From contig CAILEM010000064.1 of the NCBI GenBank assembly GCA_903833215.1, positions 61,625 through 125,624 of the forward strand: 64,000 nucleotides of DNA. Direction: 5' to 3'. The notes beneath the pieces were generated by a model. That model saw nothing but the letters and a program-made list of their open reading frames with translations. It searched no databases and was not told where the DNA came from. The position numbers and the translations under genes are program-made. The number at the start of each line of letters is the position of its first letter. The first letter of the stretch is position 1. Origin of the DNA: an uncultured Armatimonadota bacterium (GTDB lineage: Bacteria; Armatimonadota; Fimbriimonadia; Fimbriimonadales; Fimbriimonadaceae). This document shows positions 39,075 to 48,268 of this stretch, piece by piece.

Positions 39075-41489
39075 GTGTTGTTCTCTGCTATGCGCGCAAA
39101 ACATCGAAGCTGGCCCCGGACGCTCTGGGCTGGAATAGCATTGTCTCTCGGGCTATTACCCACCGTTGCGTCCGCTGATTTGATCCATTTGACCTTCCGC
39201 TGTTGGGATGGTGACGACAACATGCCCGCGATCTTTAGCGCGGCACGCAGCTTTGAGGCGGCTCATCCGAACATCAAAGTTCGCGTCGAAACGATTACGT
39301 CAGACTACCAACAGAAGCTCCTCGCAAATGTCGCAGCAGGCATCGCGCCTGATGTCGTTATGATGGATCCGGGTGGCATCGAGAAGTTTGCGACGCGCCA
39401 TGCGCTTCTACCGCTCGATGACTTGATCGAAAAATCGCATTACGACATTGGCGCGTTTTACAAAAACCTTATCGAGGCCCACCGCTTCGGTGGCAAGCTG
39501 TACGTCCTTCCCAGAGACATCGCCCCAATCAGCCCGGTCTACTACAACAAGCGGCTGTTTCGTGAGGCTGGTCTCCCGATGCCAGATGGGAAGTGGACAT
39601 GGGACTTCAAAGAACGGCCCGAGCTAAAGGAGCATGACTTCCTTTATGTCCTTCATAAGCTGAAGAAAGAGGTGAATGGCCGAGCCGTTCAGTGGGGTTA
39701 CACCCCCGGCTGGCAGGATCTCTTGTGGCAGGAATTTGCGCTTTCGATGGGCGCCAGATGGGCAGATAACTTCATGCACCCAATGAAGGTGCAGTATGAC
39801 GACCCAAACGTCATGAAGGCGATCCAGTTTTCGGCGGACCTAGAGCTAAAGGATAAGTTGATTCTCTCCCCTACTGCGCTCTCTACTGAGATGCAGTCAG
39901 AAGCGAAGCAGGCTTTTTCCCGTCAGCAGGTCGCGATGTTCCAAGACGGTATCTGGCAAGTACCGTTTCTGCGAAAGGAGATTGTTCCCGGCAAGCCTGG
40001 GTACTTCGAGTGGGATATCACGATGCCACCGGCGTACAAGGATGGCACCTTGCACTTTCCAACCGGCGGATCTGGCTACGCCATCATTGCAACCACCAAG
40101 CACCCATGGGAAGCCTGGCAACTAACTCAGTGGATGGGCGGTGCCAAGGGCCAGTACTACTTGGCAGCAACTGGACTTGCCCAACCCGCAATCAGAAGCC
40201 TTGCGCGATCGGAACCATGGATACCAGGGCCAAACACTCCACCTGCTGAACAGGCCCCCGCGAACCGGATCATGATGGACACGAGTGCGCCGCTGGTGGT
40301 ATTTGGCCCATTTGGAGCGGAATGGACCGCTGCCAGCGATTTTGCAACCAAGGAGTTCACAAAAATCTGGGATGGATCGGCCCAAGCCGTCGACGTTATC
40401 CCCAGCGCGAATCGAGTTGCTCAAGAACGGCTCACGTACCTAAGGCAAGATACCGAAAGGCCGAATTTCAACTGGGGCGCAGGAACGGCGATTGCAGTCG
40501 TGCTCTTCCTTGCCCTTGTTGCATGGGTTTACCTCCCTGAGTTGAAGGTGAAGCGCTCGATTCGCGAGAAGCGAGAAAACCGAATCGCGTACATCTTTGT
40601 GATGCCGTGGATTCTCGGCTTGATCTTGTTTACCGCAGGGCCGATGCTCCTCTCCCTTTTGATGAGCTTTGCGGACTGGGACATCATCCAACCTGCTCGG
40701 TGGCGCGGGCTTGAGAATTTCCGAGAAGCGTTTGTCGTCGACCCACGTTTCTGGACTTCCCTCCGAGTCACGGTCGTTTATACGATTTTTGCGGTTCCAT
40801 TGGGGCTCATTACATCGCTCGCCCTCGCCTTGCTGCTGAACGTAAAGGTACGTGGAATTCCGTTTTGGAGAACATGCTACTACCTTCCAAGCGTGGCCAG
40901 CGGTGTCGCCGCCAGCTTAATTTGGAAGCGTATTTTCATGACGGACGGTGGTCTGCTGAACGCCCTAATTTACGGATCGGACGGTCACCGAAACTTTCTT
41001 GGCTTGGGGACTCTTCTTCAGTCATTTACAAGCGGCAACGGACAAGCAAACTGGTTGGGTAACGAACATCTTGCCCTTCCATCCCTAACAATCATGAATT
41101 TGTGGGGTGCTGGCGGCGGCATGATCATCCTGCTTGCTGGACTTCAAGGAGTGCCCACCCACTTTTATGAAGCGGCAACTTTGGATGGAGCCAGTCCTTG
41201 GAGTCGGTTCCGCCACATTACGATTCCGATGATCTCGCCGACATTGTTCTTCTGCCTCTTGACGGGCTTCATTGGGACCTTCCAGTCCTTTACTCAAGCC
41301 TTGCTGATGACGGACGGCGGCCCGAACGACTCAACGATGTTCTTCGCACTTCACATGTGGAAGAGCGGGATGCTGGAACTGCGAATGGGATATGCATCGG
41401 CCCTCGCCTGGATTCTGTTCTTCGTCGTGCTTGTGTTTACTTTCCTCCAGATGCGCATGAGCAAATGGGTTTATTACGAGGCTGGATAA
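39075..41489 (+). CDS. Sugar ABC transporter: solute-binding protein fused to MalF-type permease
   Basis: One uninterrupted 804-codon frame. A signal peptide (about 12-34) precedes a CUT1 solute-binding domain, about 35-455 (AARSFEAAHPNIKVRVETIT; GIAPDVVMMDPGG; FPTGGSGYAIIATTKHPWEA). A membrane anchor lies near 470-488 (AIAVVLFLALVAWVYLPEL), then a complete six-helix permease to 804. The permease has the ATPase-contacting EAA loop YEAATLDGASPWSRFRHITI. Binding proteins are normally separate, so a fusion of this kind is rare. The start is GTG 39075 or ATG 39090. The second permease follows with a one-base overlap (TAATG). No ATPase is encoded nearby, so a shared MsmK/UgpC-type ATPase is presumed. 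Confidence 0.88.
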   Translation: MLFSAMRAKHRSWPRTLWAGIALSLGLLPTVASADLIHLTFRCWDGDDNMPAIFSAARSFEAAHPNIKVRVETITSDYQQKLLANVAAGIAPDVVMMDPGGIEKFATRHALLPLDDLIEKSHYDIGAFYKNLIEAHRFGGKLYVLPRDIAPISPVYYNKRLFREAGLPMPDGKWTWDFKERPELKEHDFLYVLHKLKKEVNGRAVQWGYTPGWQDLLWQEFALSMGARWADNFMHPMKVQYDDPNVMKAIQFSADLELKDKLILSPTALSTEMQSEAKQAFSRQQVAMFQDGIWQVPFLRKEIVPGKPGYFEWDITMPPAYKDGTLHFPTGGSGYAIIATTKHPWEAWQLTQWMGGAKGQYYLAATGLAQPAIRSLARSEPWIPGPNTPPAEQAPANRIMMDTSAPLVVFGPFGAEWTAASDFATKEFTKIWDGSAQAVDVIPSANRVAQERLTYLRQDTERPNFNWGAGTAIAVVLFLALVAWVYLPELKVKRSIREKRENRIAYIFVMPWILGLILFTAGPMLLSLLMSFADWDIIQPARWRGLENFREAFVVDPRFWTSLRVTVVYTIFAVPLGLITSLALALLLNVKVRGIPFWRTCYYLPSVASGVAASLIWKRIFMTDGGLLNALIYGSDGHRNFLGLGTLLQSFTSGNGQANWLGNEHLALPSLTIMNLWGAGGGMIILLAGLQGVPTHFYEAATLDGASPWSRFRHITIPMISPTLFFCLLTGFIGTFQSFTQALLMTDGGPNDSTMFFALHMWKSGMLELRMGYASALAWILFFVVLVFTFLQMRMSKWVYYEAG

Positions 41490-42334
41490 TGGAACGAGCT
41501 ACCCTCACCGACAAACTTAGCCGCGCTTTGGTGTTGGCAATCCTCTTCATAGGCTGCGTTGCATTCATAGTGCCGTTCTACGTCACCGTAGCGATGTCAC
41601 TCAAGAGCCAATCTGAATTGGCGACGAGTTCGATGTGGTCTTGGCCGAAAGACCTTACGTTTGAGAATTATCGGATCGTGTTGACGAACCCGATCGTGAG
41701 CTTCAGCATGTTTCTGAAGAACACCACGATCATCACGTTCATCAGCACCGTAGGCACTTTGTTCGGATGTACGGTCGTGGCATACGCCTTTGCTCGGATG
41801 AACTTTGCGGGACGAGATCGGCTATTCCTGATCCTTCTTGCGACGATGATGCTGCCGGGGCTCGTCACGATGATCCCTAGCTACGTGCTTTATGCAAAAG
41901 TCCATTGGGTCAATTCCATGCTTCCACTCACTGTCCCAGCTTTCTTCGGTGGTGGCGCATTCAACATCTTTATGCTTCGCCAGTTCTATCGAAGTATTCC
42001 CCGTGAACTCGATGAAGCAGCAGTCCTCGATGGAGCCTCCCACTGGACGATCTTCCGACGTATCATTCTGCCTTCCAGCGGCCCCGCCCTCGCGACGGTT
42101 GGCATCTTCACATTTATGGGTTCATGGCGAGACTTCATCGGCCCTCTGCTCTACTTGGATGATGCCGACAAACAGACTCTTGAGCTTGGCCTGCGCACCT
42201 ATTCGACATTGAACGGTACCAAATGGCACCTTATCATGGCGGGAACAGTCTTGGTCAGCATTCCGATTATCATCCTGTTCTTTGTCGGCCAGCGCTACTT
42301 TGTCAAAGGCATCGTCATGACGGGCCTCAAATAA
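41489..42334 (+). CDS. Sugar ABC transporter permease, MalG type
   Basis: ATG 41489 shares a base with the stop of the fusion gene; the frame extends upstream only as a shadow. 281 residues with six membrane helices. The first is VLAILFIGCVAFIVPFYVTV and the EAA loop is LDEAAVLDGASHWTIFRRII. It would pair with the permease half of the preceding fusion protein to form the transmembrane channel of a CUT1 importer for oligosaccharides. The neighbouring endo-arabinanase suggests arabino-oligosaccharides. A terminator hairpin follows the stop. Confidence 0.93.
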   Translation: MERATLTDKLSRALVLAILFIGCVAFIVPFYVTVAMSLKSQSELATSSMWSWPKDLTFENYRIVLTNPIVSFSMFLKNTTIITFISTVGTLFGCTVVAYAFARMNFAGRDRLFLILLATMMLPGLVTMIPSYVLYAKVHWVNSMLPLTVPAFFGGGAFNIFMLRQFYRSIPRELDEAAVLDGASHWTIFRRIILPSSGPALATVGIFTFMGSWRDFIGPLLYLDDADKQTLELGLRTYSTLNGTKWHLIMAGTVLVSIPIIILFFVGQRYFVKGIVMTGLK

Positions 42335-42341
42335 TTCTGAG

Positions 42342-42377
42342 TCCGAGCAGTCCACACCAACACTGCTCGGATTATTT
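42342..42377 (+). terminator. Intrinsic terminator of the ABC operon
   Basis: TCCGAGCAGT/ACTGCTCGGA, a 10-bp stem with a 10-nt loop, followed by TTATTT. Confidence 0.8.
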
Positions 42378-42389
42378 GCTAATTCCAAG

Positions 42390-42417
42390 TTGCGAATGTT
42401 TATTCCCAATGTAGAAT
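42390..42417 (+). promoter_or_regulatory. Promoter of a probable leaderless gene
   Basis: TTGCGA and TAGAAT with a 16-nt spacer. The -10 ends 6 nt before ATG 42424. The same stretch holds an inverted repeat, TTATTC-8-GAATAA, that might bind a regulator. Confidence 0.5.
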
Positions 42418-42423
42418 AACCAT

Positions 42424-43482
42424 ATGCGCAGTGTGGCGATCGTAGCGATGCTTGGGGTCAGTTGGATGGTATCGGGACATGACGTAGTGGCCTCGGGCGA
42501 GTGTGGGTGTGACGGAGCGCCGATTTCACAGGCCACGGTTAAGCAATCCGTCCCAGCTATGGATGTCCTTGATGGCAATGGGGTTCGGGCTCATGACCCC
42601 GCGATGGCCAAGGAATCTGGAACCTACTATATGTTCTGCACTGGCCCAGGAATCTCGGTGCGGTCTTCAAAAGACAAATCCCACTGGAGCCTTCCCACTC
42701 AAGTGTTTGAGAAGCCTCTCCAGTGGACATCAACCGAGATCAAGGGATTCCGAGACTTCTATTGGGCACCCGACATCTCGTATTTCAACCACAAGTGGCA
42801 CTTGTATTACGCAGTGTCGACTTTTGGAAAGAACCGGTCGGCAATCGGCCTTGCCACCAATGTGACCCTCGATCCTAGTCGGCCAGACTACCGTTGGGTC
42901 GATGAGGGGCCAGCGTTTCAGTCCTATGCCGCCGATAATTACAACGCAATCGATCCCAATATCGCATTCGATGAAAAGGGTCAACCTTGGCTATCGTTCG
43001 GTAGCTTCTGGAGCGGACTCAAGATCATCAAGATCAATTTACAGACTGGAAAACCGGAAGCCAGCAACGCTAGGCCGACGGGGATCGCGAGTCGACCGAT
43101 GCCGGGGGCAGTTGAGGCACCCTTCATCTACCGACATGGTCGATTCTTCTATCTGTTCGCCTCGTACGATTTCTGTTGCCGGGGCGTGAATAGCACTTAC
43201 AACATCAAAGTCGGCCGATCAACGAACATTGCAGGCCCGTACCTCGACAGAAACGGGAAGTCGATGATGGAAGACGGAGGCACGCCGGTTCTGTCTACCG
43301 TGGGCCGATGGCATGGCCCCGGCGGCAACTCGGTGATGCGAGATGGCCGCAAGGACTTACTGGTCTACCACTCCTACGACGGACACCAGAACGGCGCTCC
43401 GACATTGCGCATCGAGCCGATCGTTTGGGACAACGCGGGATGGCCCACAGTGCCATCCGTCACATTGGCGACAGCGAGATAG
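42424..43482 (+). CDS. GH43 arabinan endo-1,5-alpha-L-arabinosidase-like, exported
   Basis: A 352-residue protein with a signal peptide (VAIVAMLGVSWMVSGHDVVA). GH43 residues are D58 in RAHDPAMAKESG, the Asp in YNAIDPNIAFDEKG and the acid Glu in GAVEAPFIYRHG. Endo-arabinanase features are DFYWAPDISYFNHKWHLYYA, SAIGLATNVTLDPS, FASYDFCCRGVNSTYNI and GRWHGPGGNSVM. It would cut the arabinan backbone of pectin outside the cell. It follows the binding-protein/permease fusion operon, which may import its products. Confidence 0.9.
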   Translation: MRSVAIVAMLGVSWMVSGHDVVASGECGCDGAPISQATVKQSVPAMDVLDGNGVRAHDPAMAKESGTYYMFCTGPGISVRSSKDKSHWSLPTQVFEKPLQWTSTEIKGFRDFYWAPDISYFNHKWHLYYAVSTFGKNRSAIGLATNVTLDPSRPDYRWVDEGPAFQSYAADNYNAIDPNIAFDEKGQPWLSFGSFWSGLKIIKINLQTGKPEASNARPTGIASRPMPGAVEAPFIYRHGRFFYLFASYDFCCRGVNSTYNIKVGRSTNIAGPYLDRNGKSMMEDGGTPVLSTVGRWHGPGGNSVMRDGRKDLLVYHSYDGHQNGAPTLRIEPIVWDNAGWPTVPSVTLATAR

Positions 43483-43483
43483 A

Positions 43484-43843
43484 CTACGACTTCTGATTGT
43501 CGACACCCATCGGTCCGATGGGGCTGAGCGTGTCGTAGATCAATGTGTCTTCCAGGGCGTCTACAGAGTGGGGGACGTTTGATGGAAGCACCATTACTTC
43601 GCCACCTCTCAAGATGACTTCACGGTACTCGGGACTTCCAGGTTCTCCAATGTGCCAAAGGGCAGTTCCTGAAATATGGACGGCAATCTGCTCGCTCTCG
43701 TGGTGATGCAGGGCCACGTGACAGCCCTTCTCGAGTTTTACTTGAGCGATGAGCATCTTCTCCCCCCTGACGATCCGTCGAGTCAAGAGCGGGATCGGGT
43801 TGTCTTCGGGAATCTCGGACCATTGGATGTTCATAGCAGACAT
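43484..43843 (-). CDS. Cupin-domain protein
   Basis: About 119 residues from ATG 43843 (the frame has another ATG at 43846). A single double-stranded beta-helix: LIAQVKLEKGCHVALHHHES with the metal-binding HHHES, GEVMVLPSNVPHSV with the second histidine motif, and VHISGTALWHIGEPG between them. Small cupins of this kind bind or convert sugars or small acids. TAATGT ends 6 nt upstream of ATG 43843. It converges closely on the GH43 gene (one base between stops). Confidence 0.85.
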   Translation of the reverse strand: MSAMNIQWSEIPEDNPIPLLTRRIVRGEKMLIAQVKLEKGCHVALHHHESEQIAVHISGTALWHIGEPGSPEYREVILRGGEVMVLPSNVPHSVDALEDTLIYDTLSPIGPMGVDNQKS

Positions 43844-43849
43844 CATCCG

Positions 43850-43855
43850 ACATTA
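43850..43855 (-). promoter_or_regulatory. -10 element (TAATGT) of a probable leaderless gene
   Basis: On the minus strand TAATGT ends 6 nt before ATG 43843, arguing for the second of two ATG codons. Confidence 0.4.
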
Positions 43856-43928
43856 CCGATTTTGGGATATCCAAAACTCGTAACAAATCAGGGAAAATCA
43901 CGCATTGCCCAAAGACGGGACCACACAC

Positions 43929-45326
43929 ATGAGCACAACTCCAAGCCTTGGCATTCCACCCCTCGCCGGACTCGCGACCTATGAGGAGGCCGCACGGCCC
44001 GGATTGGGTGTTGACGACAACGTCGAACTGATGCGACGCTACAACTACATTGAGGGCCAACTCTATAAGCTCAGCGCAGCATTCATCAATCCGACGCCGG
44101 AGTGGGAGGTCAAGGGTGCTCTGAGTCTGCATCTTTACCTCGACGCCGAACATAGCCAGGCTCTGCGCCAGAGGGTGGCTGAGTTGCGAAGGCCACCGCT
44201 CTATCTAGATCAATGCCCTGACCTAAAACTGGAGGCCCTATGTGATGAGGCTCTTCGTGCAGCAAACACGATTGAGCTATTAGTAGGGGTCTTCCAGGTG
44301 ATTCGTCCTGCTCTCCTGAATGCCTATCGCACACATCTCTCAGAGATCAATCCTGTTTTCGACTTCCCCACCGCGCGCATCTTGAAGACAGCCATCGCGG
44401 AAGAGGAGCAGATGCTGGACTGGGGAACTCAAGCACTTGCCGCCCTGATCAATTCGGACGAAGATCGGGCCATGGCGGAAAGTTGGAAAGCTCACCTTTC
44501 AGCATATTTGGCAGCCGCTGGCTCAATCATGGGTCGCGAAGCTGTACCGGCAGATTTATCACTTCCAACATCTCGCGCCACCGCGCCATTCGTTGCCGAC
44601 GTTGACCCCAAGCGCGATTGGCGTTCACGTGAAATCTATAACTTCCACTACCGCGCCAACGACGTTTATCTCGATGAAAATGCCGACATGGATGAGCGTG
44701 TTTTGGCACTCATGTATAAGCGATTCCATGAGATGGATGTGCCCGAGATGATGGCGAGCATCGTCCTCCAGACTCCCGGCAAGCCATGGGAGTACTACCG
44801 CGATATGGGGCGCCAACTGTGGGATGAAGCCCGCCACTCGATGATGGGTGAAGTCTGGTTTGAGAAGATCGGCTTTGATTGGAGCAAGTACCCGAACCAT
44901 GTAGGTTGGGCGATGCACCTAAACTTGGATCGAGAACCCCTTGAGCGCCACATCATTCTCTACTTCATCGAACAGAAGCTGATGGACAAGAAGACGGGTA
45001 AGAAGTTGGAGTGGGAGATCGCGCTGTCTGCCAACGACAATTTGGCGACGTATTTCCAAGACTACGACTGGGCAGACGAAGTACTCCATGCTCAAATTGG
45101 ACGCCGATGGCTGAAGCCTGTTGTTGGCGACGTCAAAGCCATTCTAGAGCGAGCCGCTGAGATCGCCGTCAAAGACAGCCCTTCGATGCGCGAGCGCTCC
45201 AAACTCACGCCTCAGGCAGACTGGTGGCCAGAATATGTCCAGGATGCTCTTGGCAAGGCAAGCACCTCAACCGCGGGCGCGGAAAACGGACTGATTCCGT
45301 CCTTCTCGTACCAAGCTTCCGGATAG
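43929..45326 (+). CDS. Ferritin-like (di-iron-type) protein of unknown function
   Basis: ATG 43929 (MSTTPSLGIPPLAGL) is preferred over the TTG at 43905. 465 residues, almost entirely helical. Two ExxH pairs are visible, in LWDEARHSMMGEVWFE (near residue 300) and DWADEVLHAQIGRRWL (near 385), with acidic residues in the earlier helices (AIAEEEQMLDW). This is the four-helix di-iron-carboxylate pattern. Family naming beyond ferritin-like is not safe. It ends at a 15-bp hairpin shared with the convergent gene. No partner is obvious. Confidence 0.6.
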   Translation: MSTTPSLGIPPLAGLATYEEAARPGLGVDDNVELMRRYNYIEGQLYKLSAAFINPTPEWEVKGALSLHLYLDAEHSQALRQRVAELRRPPLYLDQCPDLKLEALCDEALRAANTIELLVGVFQVIRPALLNAYRTHLSEINPVFDFPTARILKTAIAEEEQMLDWGTQALAALINSDEDRAMAESWKAHLSAYLAAAGSIMGREAVPADLSLPTSRATAPFVADVDPKRDWRSREIYNFHYRANDVYLDENADMDERVLALMYKRFHEMDVPEMMASIVLQTPGKPWEYYRDMGRQLWDEARHSMMGEVWFEKIGFDWSKYPNHVGWAMHLNLDREPLERHIILYFIEQKLMDKKTGKKLEWEIALSANDNLATYFQDYDWADEVLHAQIGRRWLKPVVGDVKAILERAAEIAVKDSPSMRERSKLTPQADWWPEYVQDALGKASTSTAGAENGLIPSFSYQASG

Positions 45327-45331
45327 GGAGT

Positions 45332-45368
45332 CATCCAGCCAGAACCGGTTGAGGGTTCTGGCTGGATG
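45332..45368. terminator. Hairpin between convergent genes
   Basis: Perfect 15-bp stem CATCCAGCCAGAACC/GGTTCTGGCTGGATG with a 7-nt loop. T-rich sequence is limited, so it is likely but not certain to terminate both sides. Confidence 0.65.
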
Positions 45369-45378
45369 GGTTGTCAGT

Positions 45379-45909
45379 TTAGAACCGCTGTCCTAGCGTG
45401 AAGAACACGGGTGGCATCTTTGGCCCGAGGATTATGCCTGCTTCCGCATACATACCGTGAGGCAAGCTCAGGCCCCCAAGCGCCTTAACTCCAAGTCCGC
45501 TATGATGGTCGCCTTGGTCATCGGTGTAGTAGTAGGTCAGACCCAGGCCGGCATAACCAGCAATAAAGGTTTGAATTCCGAGAAGCGACAAGGCATTGCC
45601 ACGGCGATCTTGGCCAAAGCTGCCCGGTTTGCCCCAGACTTCGCCGTCAACACGAATGGCTGGGATCGGAATAAATGGCACATTGAAGGTGACATCCACA
45701 CCAGCATCGACCATGAATTCCTTCCAGTTTCCCCCACCGACGCGAACGCCAATTTTAGGAATGAGGAAGGAGACCGGGTTTAGGTCAGCCCCTGGCTTTA
45801 CCTTGGCGAGGGGCTCCAATGTTGGTGCAACTGAGGAAGTCGTGTCGGCATTTGCGGCAACAGCAGCTGTCGCCACTAACCCTAGAGAAATCGTTCGAAT
45901 TAAGCTCAT
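45379..45909 (-). CDS. Exported beta-rich protein, possibly outer-membrane
   Basis: A 176-residue protein with a clear signal peptide (MSLIRTISLGLVATAAVAANA) and AAAGGA 10 nt before the ATG. The mature part has alternating hydrophobic strands (IPKIGVRVGGGNWKEFMVDA; FIAGYAGLGLTYYYT; AEAGIILGPKMPPVFFTLGQ) and ends with phenylalanine, like small beta-barrels. No family recognised. The stop faces the ferritin-like gene across a shared hairpin. Confidence 0.6.
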   Translation of the reverse strand: MSLIRTISLGLVATAAVAANADTTSSVAPTLEPLAKVKPGADLNPVSFLIPKIGVRVGGGNWKEFMVDAGVDVTFNVPFIPIPAIRVDGEVWGKPGSFGQDRRGNALSLLGIQTFIAGYAGLGLTYYYTDDQGDHHSGLGVKALGGLSLPHGMYAEAGIILGPKMPPVFFTLGQRF

Positions 45910-46068
45910 ATCTCGTCCTTTACGCCCACACCACTGGCGGAGGGCACATCAGAAAGTCATACGGATTCCAGGGTCAAAAAGGATGCCGTGATTTCTGAAT
46001 CTTCACCGGACCGGGCCGTAAGATGATGTATCAAGTGCGAATTTCAAACGTCGTAATACTTGACCATT

Positions 46069-46674
46069 ATGATTATCTCTACACTCTCGGCATTCTTGGC
46101 TCTTGCCGTTCCCCAATCGCAGCAAGTTGGTTTGGGATACCCCACAAGGCAGCCGGGAACGATTACGGTTGGGTGGAATGATGAAATGGACACCCGTTCC
46201 AGTTGGAGTCCTCTCCGGGTGGAGAACAAGGCTTTTGTGGCGACTCCAACCCCCGGCGCACTCTTCTTAGGATTAGATCAAGTGCCGCCCAATTGGCCCT
46301 ATCAGTATCAGTGGAGCGGAGTTAGTCAGGACGCATATGTGGACTTGGCTAAGTTCCCGGTCCTCCAGGCACGTTTGCTTCAGGTTCAGGGCTATGCTCA
46401 TCTCGATATCGATGTGGTAGATCCCGACGGTCACGTGAGCAATACTTTGAGAACCACGACCTTAAACAATGAGGGGATCTCTACTCTCGATTTTCGCGGA
46501 TCTCTAAAGCCCGGATACTATCACTTTCGGCTACGCCTGATTATCGGTGGTCAGAATTCTGGCTGTTGTTCGACGTTCGACTGGGTCCGATTTTCGGCAC
46601 CGCGAGACGCGGATTTCTTCGTCCGACATCCTGACTGGACACGAGTGATGCGCTACGGGCGATCTCTCCGTTAA
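46069..46674 (+). CDS. Exported protein of unknown function
   Basis: ATG 46069 (the frame also has TTG 46060) gives a 201-residue protein with a signal peptide (MIISTLSAFLALAVPQ). The mature part is tyrosine- and proline-rich with a beta pattern (LFLGLDQVPPNWPYQYQW; ILQVQGYAHLDIDVVDPDG; PGYYHFRLRLIIGGQNSGCC). Looks like a beta-sandwich binding or sheath protein; no family recognised. TAATAC ends 9 nt before the ATG. A GC hairpin follows the stop. Confidence 0.55.
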   Translation: MIISTLSAFLALAVPQSQQVGLGYPTRQPGTITVGWNDEMDTRSSWSPLRVENKAFVATPTPGALFLGLDQVPPNWPYQYQWSGVSQDAYVDLAKFPVLQARLLQVQGYAHLDIDVVDPDGHVSNTLRTTTLNNEGISTLDFRGSLKPGYYHFRLRLIIGGQNSGCCSTFDWVRFSAPRDADFFVRHPDWTRVMRYGRSLR

Positions 46675-46687
46675 ACTGCAAATGAGC

Positions 46688-46730
46688 AAGCCCCCCACAC
46701 GGCCTATTTGGACCCAGTAGGGAGGGGCTT
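46688..46730. terminator. Hairpin between convergent genes
   Basis: AAGCCCC(CC) pairs with (GG)AGGGGCTT across a 24-28 nt loop, then ATTCC. A possible terminator for the upstream gene and the arabinofuranosidase operon. Confidence 0.5.
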
Positions 46731-46746
46731 ATTCCGACTGAATCGC

Positions 46747-48255
46747 CTAGCGGTCTAAGAGGAGCGTGCCTGCGTAGACCGACAGAGCGGGGAGATAGAT
46801 CGTTGCGACGCCATCTTCGATAGTGACTTCACTGTGGGCGTGACTTCGCACCAAAGCTGGGCACTCGTAGGTGTTCGCCATCTTCGGATCGGTCCCACTC
46901 ACAACTTCGGCATCCACCAGTTGGGTGACATTTGCGTCCCCAAGCTTGATCTTCACTTCCATCGGCTTGGTGAGGTCACGGTTCACGAGAAAGACGCTTA
47001 GCTGATTGCCGTTCAAGATCGCGCTTGCGTCGATCGTGTTCACGTAGCCGTGGCTCTTGGACTGGTATCCCGGACCATCCACCACGAGTTGCAGCGAGGT
47101 ACCGGTTCGGCGCTTGCTGTACATCTCGATGGGATAGAAGATCGACTGGATAAGCATGTCGTCGCCCTTGGTGAGGATCGGCGCAATGACGTTCACGATC
47201 TGGGCAAGGTTGGCAATCTTGACGCTGTCTGCGTGCCGAATGAAGCTGTTGAGGAATCCAGCTGCAACCAAGGCGTCTTCGAGGTTATAGACCTCCTCGA
47301 GCAAAGGCGCAGCAAACTTGCCGCGTCCGTCAACATGCTCACCGGAGCGTGCTCGGTACCAGATATTCCACTCATCAAAACTGAGATGGACGCGCTTTCG
47401 GGTCTTCTTTGTGTGGTGGACGGCTCGGCAGACCGCATCGGTTGCTTCAATTTGCCGATCGATACTGTTGGTGACGGCTAAGAAATCAGGCGTATCGTCA
47501 TCAGCATTTCCGACATAGCGGTGAAGGCTCAAGTATTCGACATCATCCCGGCAATGCTCAAGCACTTGGCGATCCCACTCAAGGTAAGTCGGTAGCTCGG
47601 GTGCGCAGGAGCCGCACACGACAAGCTCAATATTCGGGTCGCACATCTTCATCATGCGAGCGGTCTGCTGAGCACTTATCGCGTACTGCTCGGCCGGGAC
47701 ATGCCCGATCTGCCAAGGGCCGTCCATCTCGTTTCCAAGACACCAGAGCCGTATATTTTGGGGCTTTTCATAGCCGTGCTCAATTCGCAGGTTTGCCCAC
47801 TTCGAGCCGGATTCGATATTGCAGTACTCCAACCAGTTTCGGGCTTCCTCGGGCGTCCCCGTGCCAAGGTTGACCGCCATCATCGGTGTCCATCCCATTC
47901 GCTCCGAAAGCGTCACGAACTCGTTGGGGCCGAACTGATTCGTTTCAATGCTCTGCCAAGCGAGGTCACGCGTGATGGGACGCTTGTCTCTTGGTCCCAC
48001 CGCATCTTGCCAGTGGTAGCCGCTGACGAAGTTGCCGCCGGGGTAGCGCATCGCGGTGAAATTCAATCTCTTAAGTGCTTCAAGCACATCTGTGCGGCAA
48101 CCCATGTCATCGGCATGAGCGCTCGAAGGCTCATAAACACCCTCATACACGGCTCGGCCGAGGTGCTCCAGAAAGCCACCGAAGATTCTGGGGTCGACCA
48201 CGTCCACTTTGAACGCGGTGTGAAGATGAATGGTTGTCGTATTGGTTGTGAGCAT
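46747..48255 (-). CDS. GH51 alpha-L-arabinofuranosidase, cytoplasmic
   Basis: ATG 48255 (MLTTNTTTIHLHTAFKVDVV) lies 13 bases after the stop of the permease gene; the frame is open further up. 502 residues, the normal GH51 length. The acid/base E176 is in RLWCLGNEMDGPWQIGH and the nucleophile E295 in HLSFDEWNIWY. Conserved regions are DPRIFGGFLEHLGRAVYEGV, AMRYPGGNFVSGYHWQDAVG and IANLAQIVNVIAPIL. It has no signal peptide, so it cleaves arabinosides imported by the ABC system encoded just upstream. Last gene of the minus-strand operon. Confidence 0.96.
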   Translation of the reverse strand: MLTTNTTTIHLHTAFKVDVVDPRIFGGFLEHLGRAVYEGVYEPSSAHADDMGCRTDVLEALKRLNFTAMRYPGGNFVSGYHWQDAVGPRDKRPITRDLAWQSIETNQFGPNEFVTLSERMGWTPMMAVNLGTGTPEEARNWLEYCNIESGSKWANLRIEHGYEKPQNIRLWCLGNEMDGPWQIGHVPAEQYAISAQQTARMMKMCDPNIELVVCGSCAPELPTYLEWDRQVLEHCRDDVEYLSLHRYVGNADDDTPDFLAVTNSIDRQIEATDAVCRAVHHTKKTRKRVHLSFDEWNIWYRARSGEHVDGRGKFAAPLLEEVYNLEDALVAAGFLNSFIRHADSVKIANLAQIVNVIAPILTKGDDMLIQSIFYPIEMYSKRRTGTSLQLVVDGPGYQSKSHGYVNTIDASAILNGNQLSVFLVNRDLTKPMEVKIKLGDANVTQLVDAEVVSGTDPKMANTYECPALVRSHAHSEVTIEDGVATIYLPALSVYAGTLLLDR

Positions 48256-48268
48256 TTCGATTTTGAGG

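Noticed and set aside
41198..41488. Longer start for the MalG-type permease
   Set aside because: The upstream part is a shadow of the fusion permease; ATG 41489 makes a TAATG coupling.
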